NCBI RefSeq assembly: GCF_014822185.1
Contig: NZ_QVLR01000026.1
Coordinates: 1-47,191, forward strand
DNA length: 47,191 bases
Source: Azoarcus sp. Aa7
GTDB taxonomy: Bacteria; Pseudomonadota; Gammaproteobacteria; Burkholderiales; Rhodocyclaceae
Reading direction: 5' to 3'
Notes under the pieces: generated by a model
What the model was told of the DNA's origin: nothing
The model's database searches: none
What the model saw: the letters and a program-made list of their open reading frames with translations, nothing else
Made by a program: the position numbers and the translations under genes
Shown here: positions 25,801-33,524 of the stretch, piece after piece
How positions within the stretch are numbered: the stretch's first letter is position 1
Layout: the number at the start of each line of letters is the position of its first letter

Positions 25801-26925
25801 ACGCCGTCGTGGCACGTCGAATCGGCGGGCCTGGCGCCCGCCGTGTGGACCACTGGCGGCACCTGGCAGCCGCGCTGGCTGCTGTGGCCTGGCGAGGCGG
25901 TCGAGCTGACCCTCTCGCGGCCATCGGGCATGGACGGCAGCACGCTCACGTTCGACGACGTCCAGATCGACACCACCGTCGGACAGCGCTCTTCGGACGC
26001 CTCGGCCACGCTGCGGTTGCGCAGCAGTGCCGGCGGCAATCACGTCATCGGCCTGCCCGAAGGGGCTGAGCTCCTGTCGGTACGGATCGACGGCCAGGTG
26101 CAGCCCCTGCGGGCAGAGAAGGGTAAGCTGGCGCTGCCGATCACGCCGGGCGAGCATTCGGTGCAACTCGACTGGCGCGACGTCTCCGCGGCATCGAACC
26201 ACTATCGTTCCCCGCAACTGGATCTCGGCGCGCAGGCCGTCAATGCGACCATCACCCTTGCCGTGCCGCAGGACCGCGTGGTGCTGTTCACCAAGGGGCC
26301 GCTGGTCGGCCCGGCAGTGCTCCTGTGGGGCGTGCTCATCGTCGTGGTCGCGATTGCAGCGGTCCTCTCGCGCGTAGTGCCGGGACCGCTGGGCATGGTG
26401 ACCTGGATTCTCCTCGGCGTGGGGCTCGTCCAGTCGTCCGTTGCCTCGGTGTTCTTCGTCATCGGCTGGTTCGTGTTGCTTGCGATCCGGCGCAACTATG
26501 CCGATCCGTCGCCGTGGCGTTTCAACCTGTTCCAGATGGTGCTGCTGATGTTCACGCTGCTGGCCGCGAGCGCGCTGCTATCGGCGCTGCGCCAGGGCCT
26601 GCTCGGCTATCCCGACATGCTCGTGACCGGCAACGACTCGAATGCGTTCAGCCTGAGGTGGTATCTGGACCGCCTCGACGGAACGACGCCGAGCGTGGAG
26701 TTCTTCAGCATTCCGGTGTTCGCCTATCGCCTGATGATGCTGGGCTGGGCGCTGTGGCTCGCGATCTCGCTGACCGGCTGGGTGCGGTGGGCGTGGACGT
26801 GCGTTTCGGCTGGCGGAAGCTACTGGCGGTCGGTCAACGTCGCGAACCTGATGGCGCGCAAGGCGAGGGCGGCCGATGCGGGCAGCGATGCGGAGGAATC
26901 CGCGAGTCGGGGAACGCCGGAATAA
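22813..26925 (+). CDS. Very large exported membrane protein of unknown function
   Basis: Protein of 1,370 residues; I do not recognise its family. MKTPRNFALMAGLLACISLAHA is a clear signal peptide (cleavage near residue 22), which decides the start over the open upstream frame. A beta-rich periplasmic region of about 440 residues follows, then a membrane block (WDIFGVLLIAAVTF, AALILLAGLVLTW, FLWLALVLF, GALVSGILIAIMLVPFAV), a second periplasmic region, a helix near LWSVLSVLLLGLALW, a third beta-rich region, and a final membrane block (PAVLLWGVLIVVVAIAAVL, LGMVTWILLGVGLV, FFVIGWFVLLAIR and two more). It stands alone, with a strong hairpin downstream. A role in the cell envelope is plausible but unproven. 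Confidence 0.75.
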   Translation: MKTPRNFALMAGLLACISLAHAGTGRMSPEEVPAPLRPWVDWARHNPPAPECPRTASEPAPAQCVWPAGIEMQLSARQGAFTMTVDAFADGTVELPGDVEAWPRDVRVDGEPVAVMPANGRPSLRVGPGHHVVAGRFDWQQLPLNLQLPRQVAKVSVSIDGERFAGQPDASGQLWLRASPDQEGAVDSLSMRIFRQFSDDVPMVSTVRYEFSISGRQREVRVPHAVLEGFVPLAVEGGLPARIDADGSLKVQARAGSWVLSVTSRRMSSANALQLPDAASEQEVWSFAPRNEVRVVNLEGPPAVDPKSVGVPAEWAGLPTFVLQPGSTLKINQVQRGDAGGAADRLQIRRTLWLDFDGGGFSVQDRINGAIGRSWRLDLPEQFALGRVSVNGVDLPVTRSEAGRGVELREASIALEADSRIDSSAREIPASGWTVPLSGWAAELNLPPGWRLIHASGADSVQGEWLMSWTLWDIFGVLLIAAVTFRVVGPVAALILLAGLVLTWHTAGAPKFLWLALVLFRAIAAAVPASAKLRGWATRGALVSGILIAIMLVPFAVGQIRQAMYPALGMSYSQATAGMGRAARAPAAAPAAPPVAQEAESYVERKLLRDEAASVVAPYAREGSSRPAASKPDPSLKVQTGPGIPSWRWTAIQLASQGPIASGQKLSLTLLPPAGSALWSVLSVLLLGLALWRCWEFDRAALVRKLRGALSSAAVVGFVAAVGLGSAPQEARAQSAFPSEELLGELRTRLLAPEPAPACAPVCADLADLRIEAAGNTITLKLEVHAQARTVVPLPSPGANIRPSSVLAGGQPPALLRDDKGLIWASVRAGITAIEIVIPAHQDDVPVHLPLTPRRVSAQLARWSLSGIDARGLATETLTLSRLREVQAKADKEFSGGADLPPFAEVERHVMFDQTWTVRTVVRRQGPSALQTSVRIPLLAGEAVTDPGIKVEDGEAVVDLAPGASRSFASVLEHADKLRLLTSTHPGQIERWTVSATPSWHVESAGLAPAVWTTGGTWQPRWLLWPGEAVELTLSRPSGMDGSTLTFDDVQIDTTVGQRSSDASATLRLRSSAGGNHVIGLPEGAELLSVRIDGQVQPLRAEKGKLALPITPGEHSVQLDWRDVSAASNHYRSPQLDLGAQAVNATITLAVPQDRVVLFTKGPLVGPAVLLWGVLIVVVAIAAVLSRVVPGPLGMVTWILLGVGLVQSSVASVFFVIGWFVLLAIRRNYADPSPWRFNLFQMVLLMFTLLAASALLSALRQGLLGYPDMLVTGNDSNAFSLRWYLDRLDGTTPSVEFFSIPVFAYRLMMLGWALWLAISLTGWVRWAWTCVSAGGSYWRSVNVANLMARKARAADAGSDAEESASRGTPE

Positions 26926-26935
26926 GCTGCGGGGC

Positions 26936-26976
26936 GGCGCGGCGGAGGTCAGCGCCGCCCCGCAGCATTGAATGAC
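26936..26976. terminator. Strong hairpin between the large membrane gene and lysR
   Basis: A perfect 15-bp GC-rich stem (26936-26950 with 26962-26976, 11-nt loop) sits between the two convergent genes and overlaps the last codons of lysR. It has no T-run, so it may act as a bidirectional, Rho-assisted or mRNA-stabilising terminator. Confidence 0.7.
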
Positions 26977-27863
26977 GCGAAAAGCTCCGCGACCCAATCG
27001 ACGAAGACGCGGATCTTCGCGCTCAGGTGACGGTTCGGTGGATAGACGACGTAGATCGGGAATCCCGGGGTGGTCCAGTCCTCCAGAACCGGGACAAGTT
27101 CCCCCTTCGCCAGTTGCCGATCGACCATGAAGCTGGGCAACTGCACGATCCCCAGGCCTGCGAGTGCGGCGGCCAGGTAGGCGTTGCTGTCGTTGACGGC
27201 GACGATGTGCCGGCCCGGCAGCTCGACGCGTTCGCCGTCGCGCTCGAATTCGAAGGGCGAGATCCTGCCCGTGCCCGCCGAGAAATAGCCGACGACGCGG
27301 TGCGGCCCGCCGAGTTCAGACGGGTGCCCCGGAATTCCATGCTCGGCAAGATAGGCCGGGGACGCGCACGTGAGGTGATCCATGTAGGCGATGCGTCGGG
27401 CAACCAGCGATTCGTCGATGAGGGTGCCGGCGCGGACCACGCAATCGACGTTATCGGCGATCAGGTTCACGAGGCGGTCGCCGGCGCCGAGATCGATCTG
27501 GATGTCCGGATAGCGTGCGTGGAAGGTATGCAGCGCGGGAATGATGATCCGGGTCGCGACCGCCGCGGGGACGTCGACGCGCACGCGCCCCTTCGGCGAG
27601 GCTTGGGCGTTCGACAGGCTGGCGTCGATTTCCTCCAGTTCCGTCAGCAGTCGCGCGGTGCGCTCGTAGTAGGCCGCGCCGTCCGCGGTGACCGTGACGC
27701 GCCGCGTGGTGCGGTTGAGCAGCTTCACCCGCAGGTGCGTCTCGAGGCTCTGGATCAGCTTCGTCACGGTCGGCTTCGGCATGCCGAGCGAGTCGGCGGC
27801 CTTGGTGAAGGTGCCTGCCTCGACGACGCGTGCGAATACGCGTAGTGCCAGAAATTGGTCCAT
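26949..27863 (-). CDS. LysR-family regulator next to the hydrolase/RND efflux cluster
   Basis: Regulator of 304 residues with a LysR helix-turn-helix (TFTKAADSLGMPKPTVTKLIQSLE, about residues 18-41) and a CrgA-like effector domain (KGRVRVDVPAAVATRIIIPALHTF ... GAGDRLVNLIADNVDCVVRAG). The start MDQFLALRVF was chosen because it gives the canonical N-terminus and a GGAG ribosome site 5 bp upstream; the frame is open 24 codons further. It is divergent from the hydrolase gene. In Pseudomonas a LysR protein (MexT) activates mexEF-oprN, so control of the adjacent efflux genes is a reasonable inference. Confidence 0.88.
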   Translation of the reverse strand: MDQFLALRVFARVVEAGTFTKAADSLGMPKPTVTKLIQSLETHLRVKLLNRTTRRVTVTADGAAYYERTARLLTELEEIDASLSNAQASPKGRVRVDVPAAVATRIIIPALHTFHARYPDIQIDLGAGDRLVNLIADNVDCVVRAGTLIDESLVARRIAYMDHLTCASPAYLAEHGIPGHPSELGGPHRVVGYFSAGTGRISPFEFERDGERVELPGRHIVAVNDSNAYLAAALAGLGIVQLPSFMVDRQLAKGELVPVLEDWTTPGFPIYVVYPPNRHLSAKIRVFVDWVAELFASFNAAGRR

Positions 27864-28019
27864 TCGTTTCTCCTCGGATCCATCCGCTTCGATTGTTGCA
27901 GTGCGATTATTTACCAAGGGAAATAAAGAAGCCATGAATTGATTATTTATTCATCGGCTGGCGGCATCTATCGTTCAGGCCATCGGCGCTGTCGGCGTCC
28001 ATTGCATGCCCCAACGACT

Positions 28020-28904
28020 ATGTCCCGCTTTCCGCAATCCCGCCTCGCACGTCCGACCCGACCCCCGGTCACGGAGGACCGCAGCATCGACATCGGCCTT
28101 CCGCGAGCGCTGAACGTACGCCTCTACGGGAGGCGTCACGCCGGGGCCGCGTTGGTCGTGCATTTCCACGGCGGGGCCTTCGTGTCCGGATCGCTCGACA
28201 GCGGCGCGTTGGTGGCTGGTCTGCTGGGCGAAGCGGGCGCCGTCGTGATGTCCGTCGCCTACCCGCTGGCGCCGGCCGAGCCGTTTCCGGCCGCGGTCGA
28301 TGCGGCCTACGCCGCGCTGCAGTGGGCCTGCCGCAAACGCGCCCAGCTTGCGGCGCAGGGGGCCCCCGTCTTCGTCGCCGGCGAGGAGGCGGGCGGCAAT
28401 CTCGCCGCCGCCGCGGCGCTGATGGCGCGCGACCGTAAAGCGCCCCGGCTTGCCGGCCAGATTCTGCTCTCGCCGATGCTCGATCCCTGCCTCGGCACCG
28501 CGTCGGTTCGCCGCAGCGAACAGGGGCCGGCCAGTTGCCCTCTGGCGAAAGGCTGGTGCAGTTACCTGCGCGAGCCGGCTGCCGCCGAGCATCCGTATGC
28601 GACGCCCGGCCGCTCGATGCGCCTGGCGGGCCTGCCGCCGGCACTGCTGATCACGGCCGACGACGATCCGCTGCGTGACGAGACGCTCGCCTATGCCCGT
28701 CGCCTGGAGGAGGCCGGCGTGCCGGTATCGGAGGCCGTGCTGGCGGCGCCCACGGGTTGGCCGGGCGCCCTGCAGGACGCAGCGCGCGCGGGGAGTTCGT
28801 GGGCGCAGGAGGTGGGTTCTCGCTTCGCGGCCTTCCTGGCGACGGCGGGCGGCAGGGAGGCCGTCGATCCGTTTGGCCAATTTTCACCCCAAAAAAGGTG
28901 TTGA
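28020..28904 (+). CDS. Alpha/beta-hydrolase-fold protein of the HSL type lacking its nucleophile
   Basis: Protein of 294 residues with the fold and landmarks of hormone-sensitive-lipase-type esterases: oxyanion motif HGGAF (residues 50-54), VAYPLAPAEPFPAAVDAAYAALQW, and the acidic triad segment ITADDDPLRDE. The nucleophile elbow, normally GDSAGGN, reads GEEAGGN (121-127): glutamate replaces the catalytic serine. The usual late GxxHGF histidine segment is also missing (APTGWPGALQDA). The gene is otherwise intact, so it is probably a non-catalytic homologue rather than a decayed gene. It lies between the LysR gene and the efflux operon; its stop codon overlaps the -35 box of the efflux promoter. 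Confidence 0.83.
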   Translation: MSRFPQSRLARPTRPPVTEDRSIDIGLPRALNVRLYGRRHAGAALVVHFHGGAFVSGSLDSGALVAGLLGEAGAVVMSVAYPLAPAEPFPAAVDAAYAALQWACRKRAQLAAQGAPVFVAGEEAGGNLAAAAALMARDRKAPRLAGQILLSPMLDPCLGTASVRRSEQGPASCPLAKGWCSYLREPAAAEHPYATPGRSMRLAGLPPALLITADDDPLRDETLAYARRLEEAGVPVSEAVLAAPTGWPGALQDAARAGSSWAQEVGSRFAAFLATAGGREAVDPFGQFSPQKRC

Positions 28905-28931
28905 CTCCGTACTTGAGTACGGACTTTAGGA
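28901..28931 (+). promoter_or_regulatory. MerR-type promoter/operator of the RND efflux operon
   Basis: TTGACT (28901-28906) and TTAGGA (28926-28931) are separated by 19 bp, the over-long spacing typical of MerR-activated promoters. The spacer is filled by the perfect palindrome TCCGTAC-TTGA-GTACGGA (28906-28923), very like the mercury-type MerR operator. It lies 67 bp before the adaptor gene. No merR-family gene is seen in the window. Confidence 0.75.
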
Positions 28932-28998
28932 TGCCCCCGTTCGCCGACGCCACGAGCGCAGGTCGGAACAAATCAACAAGGTCATAAAGGAGTTTTCC

Positions 28999-30246
28999 AT
29001 GTCCCCAGAGAGCCATTCCAATCGCCGCCGGCTGTGGGCCGCCGGTATTGCCGTCACAGCCCTGACCGCCGTCTCGGCATCCGTCCTCGGTCTGCGCTCG
29101 GCGCAGGTTGAAGCGAATCCGCCCCCCAGCGCGCCGCAGCCCACCCCGGTGTCGGTTGCGACCGCGGAGCTGCGCGAGGTCGCGACCTGGGACGAATTCT
29201 CCGGTCGCCTCGAGGCGGTCGAGCGCGTCGATATCCGCTCGCGCGTCGCCGGCACCGTGCAATCCGTGCATTTCCGCGAGGGCGGGCTCGTCCGGGCGGG
29301 GGATCTGCTGGTCACGATCGACCCCGCGCCCTATGCGGCGGAGGTCGATCGTGCGACGGCCCAGGTCGCCGCCGCGCAGGCGCGCGTCGCCTTCACGACG
29401 AGCGAGCATGAACGCGCGCAGCGTCTGTGGGAGCAGCGCGCGATCGCCGAGCGCGAGTTCGAGGAGCGTGCGAATGCGCGGCGCGCGGCGGACGCCGAGC
29501 TGCGCGCCGCGCAGGCCGCGCTGCAGTCGGCGCGCCTGAACCTCGGCTACACGCAGGTGAGGGCGCCGGTGTCGGGTCGCGTCGGGAAGCTCGAAGTCAC
29601 GGTCGGCAACCTCGTCGCTGCCGGCCCGGGCGCGCCGGTGTTGACGACGCTGGTGTCCGTCAGCCCGATCTATGCGAGTTTCGACGCGGACGAGCAGGTC
29701 GTCGCGCGCGCGCTGCAGATGCTGCGCGAGGCGAGCGGCAAGTCGGCACGGCTCGAAAGCATTCCGGTGCAGATGGGCACGGCGACGAGGCTGGACACGA
29801 TCTTCGATGGCCATCTGCAGTTGGTCGACAACCAGGTCGACGCCGCCAGCGGCACGGTGCGCGTGCGCGCGGTGTTCGACAACGCGGACGGCAACCTGAT
29901 GCCCGGCCAGTTCGCGAAGCTGCGGATGGGGCGCCCGCACGCGGCCCCGGCGGTGCTCATCGACGAGCGCGCGATCGGCACCGATCAGAGCCGCAAGTTC
30001 GTGCTGGTCGTCGATGCCGACAACAAGACCGAATACCGAGAGGTGACGCTCGGCGGAACTGCCGAAGGGCTCCGCATCGTGACGGCCGGCCTGCAGGCGG
30101 GCGAGCGCATCGTCGTCAATGGCTTGCAGCGCGTGCGGCCGGGATCGCTGGTCGCGCCGCAGGCGGTCGCGATGGACGGCCGCATGCAGGTCCGCAGCGA
30201 CGGTACGGCCCGCGCTGCCGGTTCGGCCACCTCGCCTCAGTCCTGA
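28999..30246 (+). CDS. RND efflux periplasmic adaptor (MexE/AcrA-like membrane fusion protein)
   Basis: Periplasmic adaptor of 415 residues that links an inner-membrane RND pump to an outer-membrane channel. It has an N-terminal membrane anchor or signal (about residues 12-33). The first lipoyl half is RVDIRSRVAGTVQSVHFREGGLVRAGDLLVTID, followed by an alpha-hairpin rich in Ala/Glu/Arg (about 115-175). The second lipoyl half is LGYTQVRAPVSGRVGKLEVTVGNLVAAG, then beta-barrel and membrane-proximal domains (VQMGTA..., NADGNLMPGQFAKLRM, LQAGERIVVNGLQRVRPG). An AAGGAG box sits 6-7 bp before the ATG. It is first in a three-gene operon. The order and sequence style resemble mexE; the substrate range cannot be read. 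Confidence 0.92.
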   Translation: MSPESHSNRRRLWAAGIAVTALTAVSASVLGLRSAQVEANPPPSAPQPTPVSVATAELREVATWDEFSGRLEAVERVDIRSRVAGTVQSVHFREGGLVRAGDLLVTIDPAPYAAEVDRATAQVAAAQARVAFTTSEHERAQRLWEQRAIAEREFEERANARRAADAELRAAQAALQSARLNLGYTQVRAPVSGRVGKLEVTVGNLVAAGPGAPVLTTLVSVSPIYASFDADEQVVARALQMLREASGKSARLESIPVQMGTATRLDTIFDGHLQLVDNQVDAASGTVRVRAVFDNADGNLMPGQFAKLRMGRPHAAPAVLIDERAIGTDQSRKFVLVVDADNKTEYREVTLGGTAEGLRIVTAGLQAGERIVVNGLQRVRPGSLVAPQAVAMDGRMQVRSDGTARAAGSATSPQS

Positions 30247-30271
30247 TCCGCCCGCACTCGGGAGCCCCATC

Positions 30272-33200
30272 ATGAATCTGTCCCGTTTCTTCATTGACCG
30301 CCCGATCTTCGCCGGCGTGTTGTCCTTGCTGATATTCGTCGCCGGCCTGCTCGCGCTGCGCGTGCTGCCGATCTCGGAGTACCCCGAGGTCGTGCCGCCG
30401 TCGGTGGTGGTCCGCGCGCAATATCCCGGCGCCAACCCGAAGGTGATCGCCGAGACGGTCGCGACACCGCTCGAGGAGGCCATCAACGGCGTCGAAGGCA
30501 TGCTCTACATGGGCAGCCAGGCGACGACCGACGGCCTGTTGACGCTGACCGTCACCTTCCGCCTCGGCACCGACCCGGACAAGGCGCAGCAGCTCGTGCA
30601 GAACCGCGTCTCGCAGGCCGAGGCGCGCCTGCCCGAGGAGGTGCGCCGGCTGGGGGTGACGACGGTCAAGAGCTCGCCCGACCTGACGATGGTTGTGCAC
30701 CTGCTGTCGCCGAACGGCCGCTACGACATGACTTACCTGCGCAACTACGCGCTGCTCAACGTCAAGGATCGCCTTGCACGCATCGACGGTGTCGGCCATG
30801 TGCAGCTCTTCGGCTCCGGTGACTACTCGATGCGGATCTGGCTCGATCCGCAGAAGGTCGCGGCGCGCGGCCTCTCGGCCGGTGACGTCGTGCGCGCGAT
30901 CCGCGAGCAGAACGTGCAGGCCGCGGCCGGTGTCGTCGGCGCCTCGCCGGGTCTGAAGGGTGTCGACCTGCAACTCTCGGTGAACGCCCGCGGCCGCCTG
31001 CAGAGCGAAGAGGAGTTCGGCGACATCATCGTGCGCACCGGTGCCGATGGCGCCGTGACGCGCCTGCGGGATCTCGGCCGCATCGAGCTGGGGGCTTCCG
31101 ACTACGCGCTGCGCTCGTTGCTGGACAACAAGGACGCCGTCGCGATTCCGATCTTCCAGGCGCCCGGATCGAACGCGATCCAGATCTCGGACCACGTCCG
31201 GGAAACGATGCAGCAGTTGAAGCAGCACATGCCCGAAGGCGTCGACTACGAGATCGTCTATGACCCGACGCAGTTCGTCCGCGCATCGATCGAAGCGGTC
31301 GTTCATACGCTGCTCGAAGCGGTCGCACTCGTGGTGCTGGTCGTGATCCTTTTCCTGCAGACCTGGCGCGCGTCGATCATTCCGCTGCTCGCGGTGCCGG
31401 TGTCGATCGTCGGCACCTTTGCGGTGATGCACGTCTTCGGTTTTTCGATCAACGCGCTGACCCTTTTCGGCCTGGTGCTTGCGATCGGCATCGTCGTCGA
31501 TGACGCGATCGTCGTCGTCGAAAACGTCGAGCGCAACATCGAGGCGGGACTCTCGCCGCGCGAAGCGACCTACCGCGCGATGCGCGAAGTCTCCGGTCCG
31601 ATCATCGCGATCGCGCTGGTGCTGATCGCGGTGTTCGTGCCGCTCGCCTTCATTACCGGCCTCAGCGGCCAGTTCTACAAGCAGTTCGCGTTGACGATCG
31701 CGATGTCGACGGTGATCTCGGCGATCAACTCGCTGACCCTGTCGCCGGCGCTATCCGCGCTGCTGCTGAAGGGCCACGACGCGCCCAAGGATGCGCTCAC
31801 GCGCGGCATGGACAAGATCTTCGGCCGCTTCTTCGCCGCCTTCAATCGCACGTTCCGCCGTGGCGCCGAAGCCTATGGTGGTGGCGTGCGTGGCGCGATC
31901 GGGCGCAAGGCCGTGATGATCGCCGTCTATCTCGCGCTCGCCGGCCTGACCTTCGGGCTCTTCAAGGCGGTGCCCGGCGGCTTCGTGCCGGCGCAGGACA
32001 AGCAATACCTGATCGGCTTCGCGCAGCTGCCCGACGGCGCGACGCTCGACCGCACGGAGGACGTCATCCGCCGCATGGGCGAGATCGCGCTGCAGCAGCC
32101 GGGCGTCGAGCACGCGGTCGCCTTCCCCGGTCTGTCGATCAACGGCTTCACGAACAGCTCGAACTCGGGGATCGTGTTCACGCCGCTGAAGCCCTTTGCC
32201 GAACGCCAGGGCAAGGAACTGAGTGCCGGCGCGATCGCGATGGAGCTGAACAGGAAGTTCGCCGGCATCGAGGACGCCTTCATCGTGATGTTCCCGCCAC
32301 CGCCCGTGCAGGGACTCGGGACGACGGGTGGCTTCAAGCTGCAGCTCGAAGACCGCGCATCGCTCGGCTACGAGGCGCTGGACGCCGCGACCAAGGCTTT
32401 CCTCGCGAAAGCGTCGAAGGCGCCCGAGCTCGCGGGGCTGTTCTCCAGCTACCAGGTGAACGTGCCGCAGCTCTATGCCGACATCGACCGCACCCGCGCG
32501 CGTCAGCTCGGTATCCCGGTGACCGACGTGTTCGACACGATGCAGATCTATCTCGGAAGCCTGTACGTGAACGACTTCAACCGCTTCGGCCGGACCTACT
32601 CGGTTCGCGTTCAGGCCGACGCGCCGTTCCGCGCCCGCGCCGAGGACATCGGGCTGTTGAAGGTGCGTGCGCCGGGCGGCGAGATGGTGCCGCTGTCGTC
32701 GCTGATGAACATCCAGTCGAGCTTCGGGCCGGAACGCGCGATGCGCTACAACGGTTTCCTGTCGGCCGACATCAGCGGCGCGCCGGCGCCCGGTTTCTCG
32801 TCGGGGCAGGCCAAGGCGGCGGTCGAACGCATCGCGGCGGAGACCCTGCCGTCGGGGATCGGCTTCGAATGGACCGAGCTGACCTATCAGGAAATCCTTG
32901 CCGGCAATTCGGCGGCATGGGTGTTTCCGCTCGCGATCCTGCTGGTGTTCCTCGTGCTCGCCGCGCAGTACGAAAGCCTGACGCTGCCGCTCGCGATCAT
33001 CCTGATCGTGCCGATGGGGATTCTCGCGGCGATGACGGGGGTGTGGCTGTCCGGTGGCGACAACAACGTCTTCACGCAGATCGGCCTCATCGTGCTGGTC
33101 GGTTTGTCCGCGAAGAACGCGATCCTGATCGTCGAGTTCGCCCGCGAGCTGGAGTTCGCCGGGCGCACGCCGGTGCAGGCCGCGATCGAAGCCGCCCGGC

Positions 33201-33514
33201 TGCGGTTGCGGCCGATCCTGATGACCTCGCTGGCCTTCGTGATGGGCGTGTTGCCGCTGGTGCTCTCGACCGGTGCCGGTGCCGAGATGCGCAGCGCAAT
33301 GGGCGTCGCGGTGTTCGCGGGGATGATCGGCGTGACGGCCTTTGGCCTCTTCCTGACGCCGGTGTTCTACGTGCTGCTGCGTCGCCTCGCGGGCAACCGC
33401 GCATTGAAGCTGCACGGCGAGATTCCGCACCTCGAAGCCTTCGCCGGCTCGTCCGCGACGGGCGGCGCCGCGACCGCGACCGGCCTTGCCGCACCGCGTG
33501 CGCATCACGAATAA
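30272..33514 (+). CDS. RND multidrug efflux inner-membrane transporter (HAE1 family, MexF-like)
   Basis: Proton-driven efflux pump of 1,080 residues, usual for the hydrophobe/amphiphile family. It begins MNLSRFFIDRPIFAGVLSLLIFVAG, the canonical first helix, which fixes the start over the longer open frame that overlaps the adaptor gene. Helix 4 carries the proton-relay aspartate pair in GIVVDDAIVVVENVER. The two large periplasmic loops, the SLTLSPALSALLL segment and the C-terminal GLSAKNAILIVEFARE and LRPILMTSLAFVMGVLPLVLSTGAG blocks are intact. It starts 25 bp after the adaptor gene. Confidence 0.95.
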   Translation: MNLSRFFIDRPIFAGVLSLLIFVAGLLALRVLPISEYPEVVPPSVVVRAQYPGANPKVIAETVATPLEEAINGVEGMLYMGSQATTDGLLTLTVTFRLGTDPDKAQQLVQNRVSQAEARLPEEVRRLGVTTVKSSPDLTMVVHLLSPNGRYDMTYLRNYALLNVKDRLARIDGVGHVQLFGSGDYSMRIWLDPQKVAARGLSAGDVVRAIREQNVQAAAGVVGASPGLKGVDLQLSVNARGRLQSEEEFGDIIVRTGADGAVTRLRDLGRIELGASDYALRSLLDNKDAVAIPIFQAPGSNAIQISDHVRETMQQLKQHMPEGVDYEIVYDPTQFVRASIEAVVHTLLEAVALVVLVVILFLQTWRASIIPLLAVPVSIVGTFAVMHVFGFSINALTLFGLVLAIGIVVDDAIVVVENVERNIEAGLSPREATYRAMREVSGPIIAIALVLIAVFVPLAFITGLSGQFYKQFALTIAMSTVISAINSLTLSPALSALLLKGHDAPKDALTRGMDKIFGRFFAAFNRTFRRGAEAYGGGVRGAIGRKAVMIAVYLALAGLTFGLFKAVPGGFVPAQDKQYLIGFAQLPDGATLDRTEDVIRRMGEIALQQPGVEHAVAFPGLSINGFTNSSNSGIVFTPLKPFAERQGKELSAGAIAMELNRKFAGIEDAFIVMFPPPPVQGLGTTGGFKLQLEDRASLGYEALDAATKAFLAKASKAPELAGLFSSYQVNVPQLYADIDRTRARQLGIPVTDVFDTMQIYLGSLYVNDFNRFGRTYSVRVQADAPFRARAEDIGLLKVRAPGGEMVPLSSLMNIQSSFGPERAMRYNGFLSADISGAPAPGFSSGQAKAAVERIAAETLPSGIGFEWTELTYQEILAGNSAAWVFPLAILLVFLVLAAQYESLTLPLAIILIVPMGILAAMTGVWLSGGDNNVFTQIGLIVLVGLSAKNAILIVEFARELEFAGRTPVQAAIEAARLRLRPILMTSLAFVMGVLPLVLSTGAGAEMRSAMGVAVFAGMIGVTAFGLFLTPVFYVLLRRLAGNRALKLHGEIPHLEAFAGSSATGGAATATGLAAPRAHHE

Positions 33515-33524
33515 GGAGTTGACC

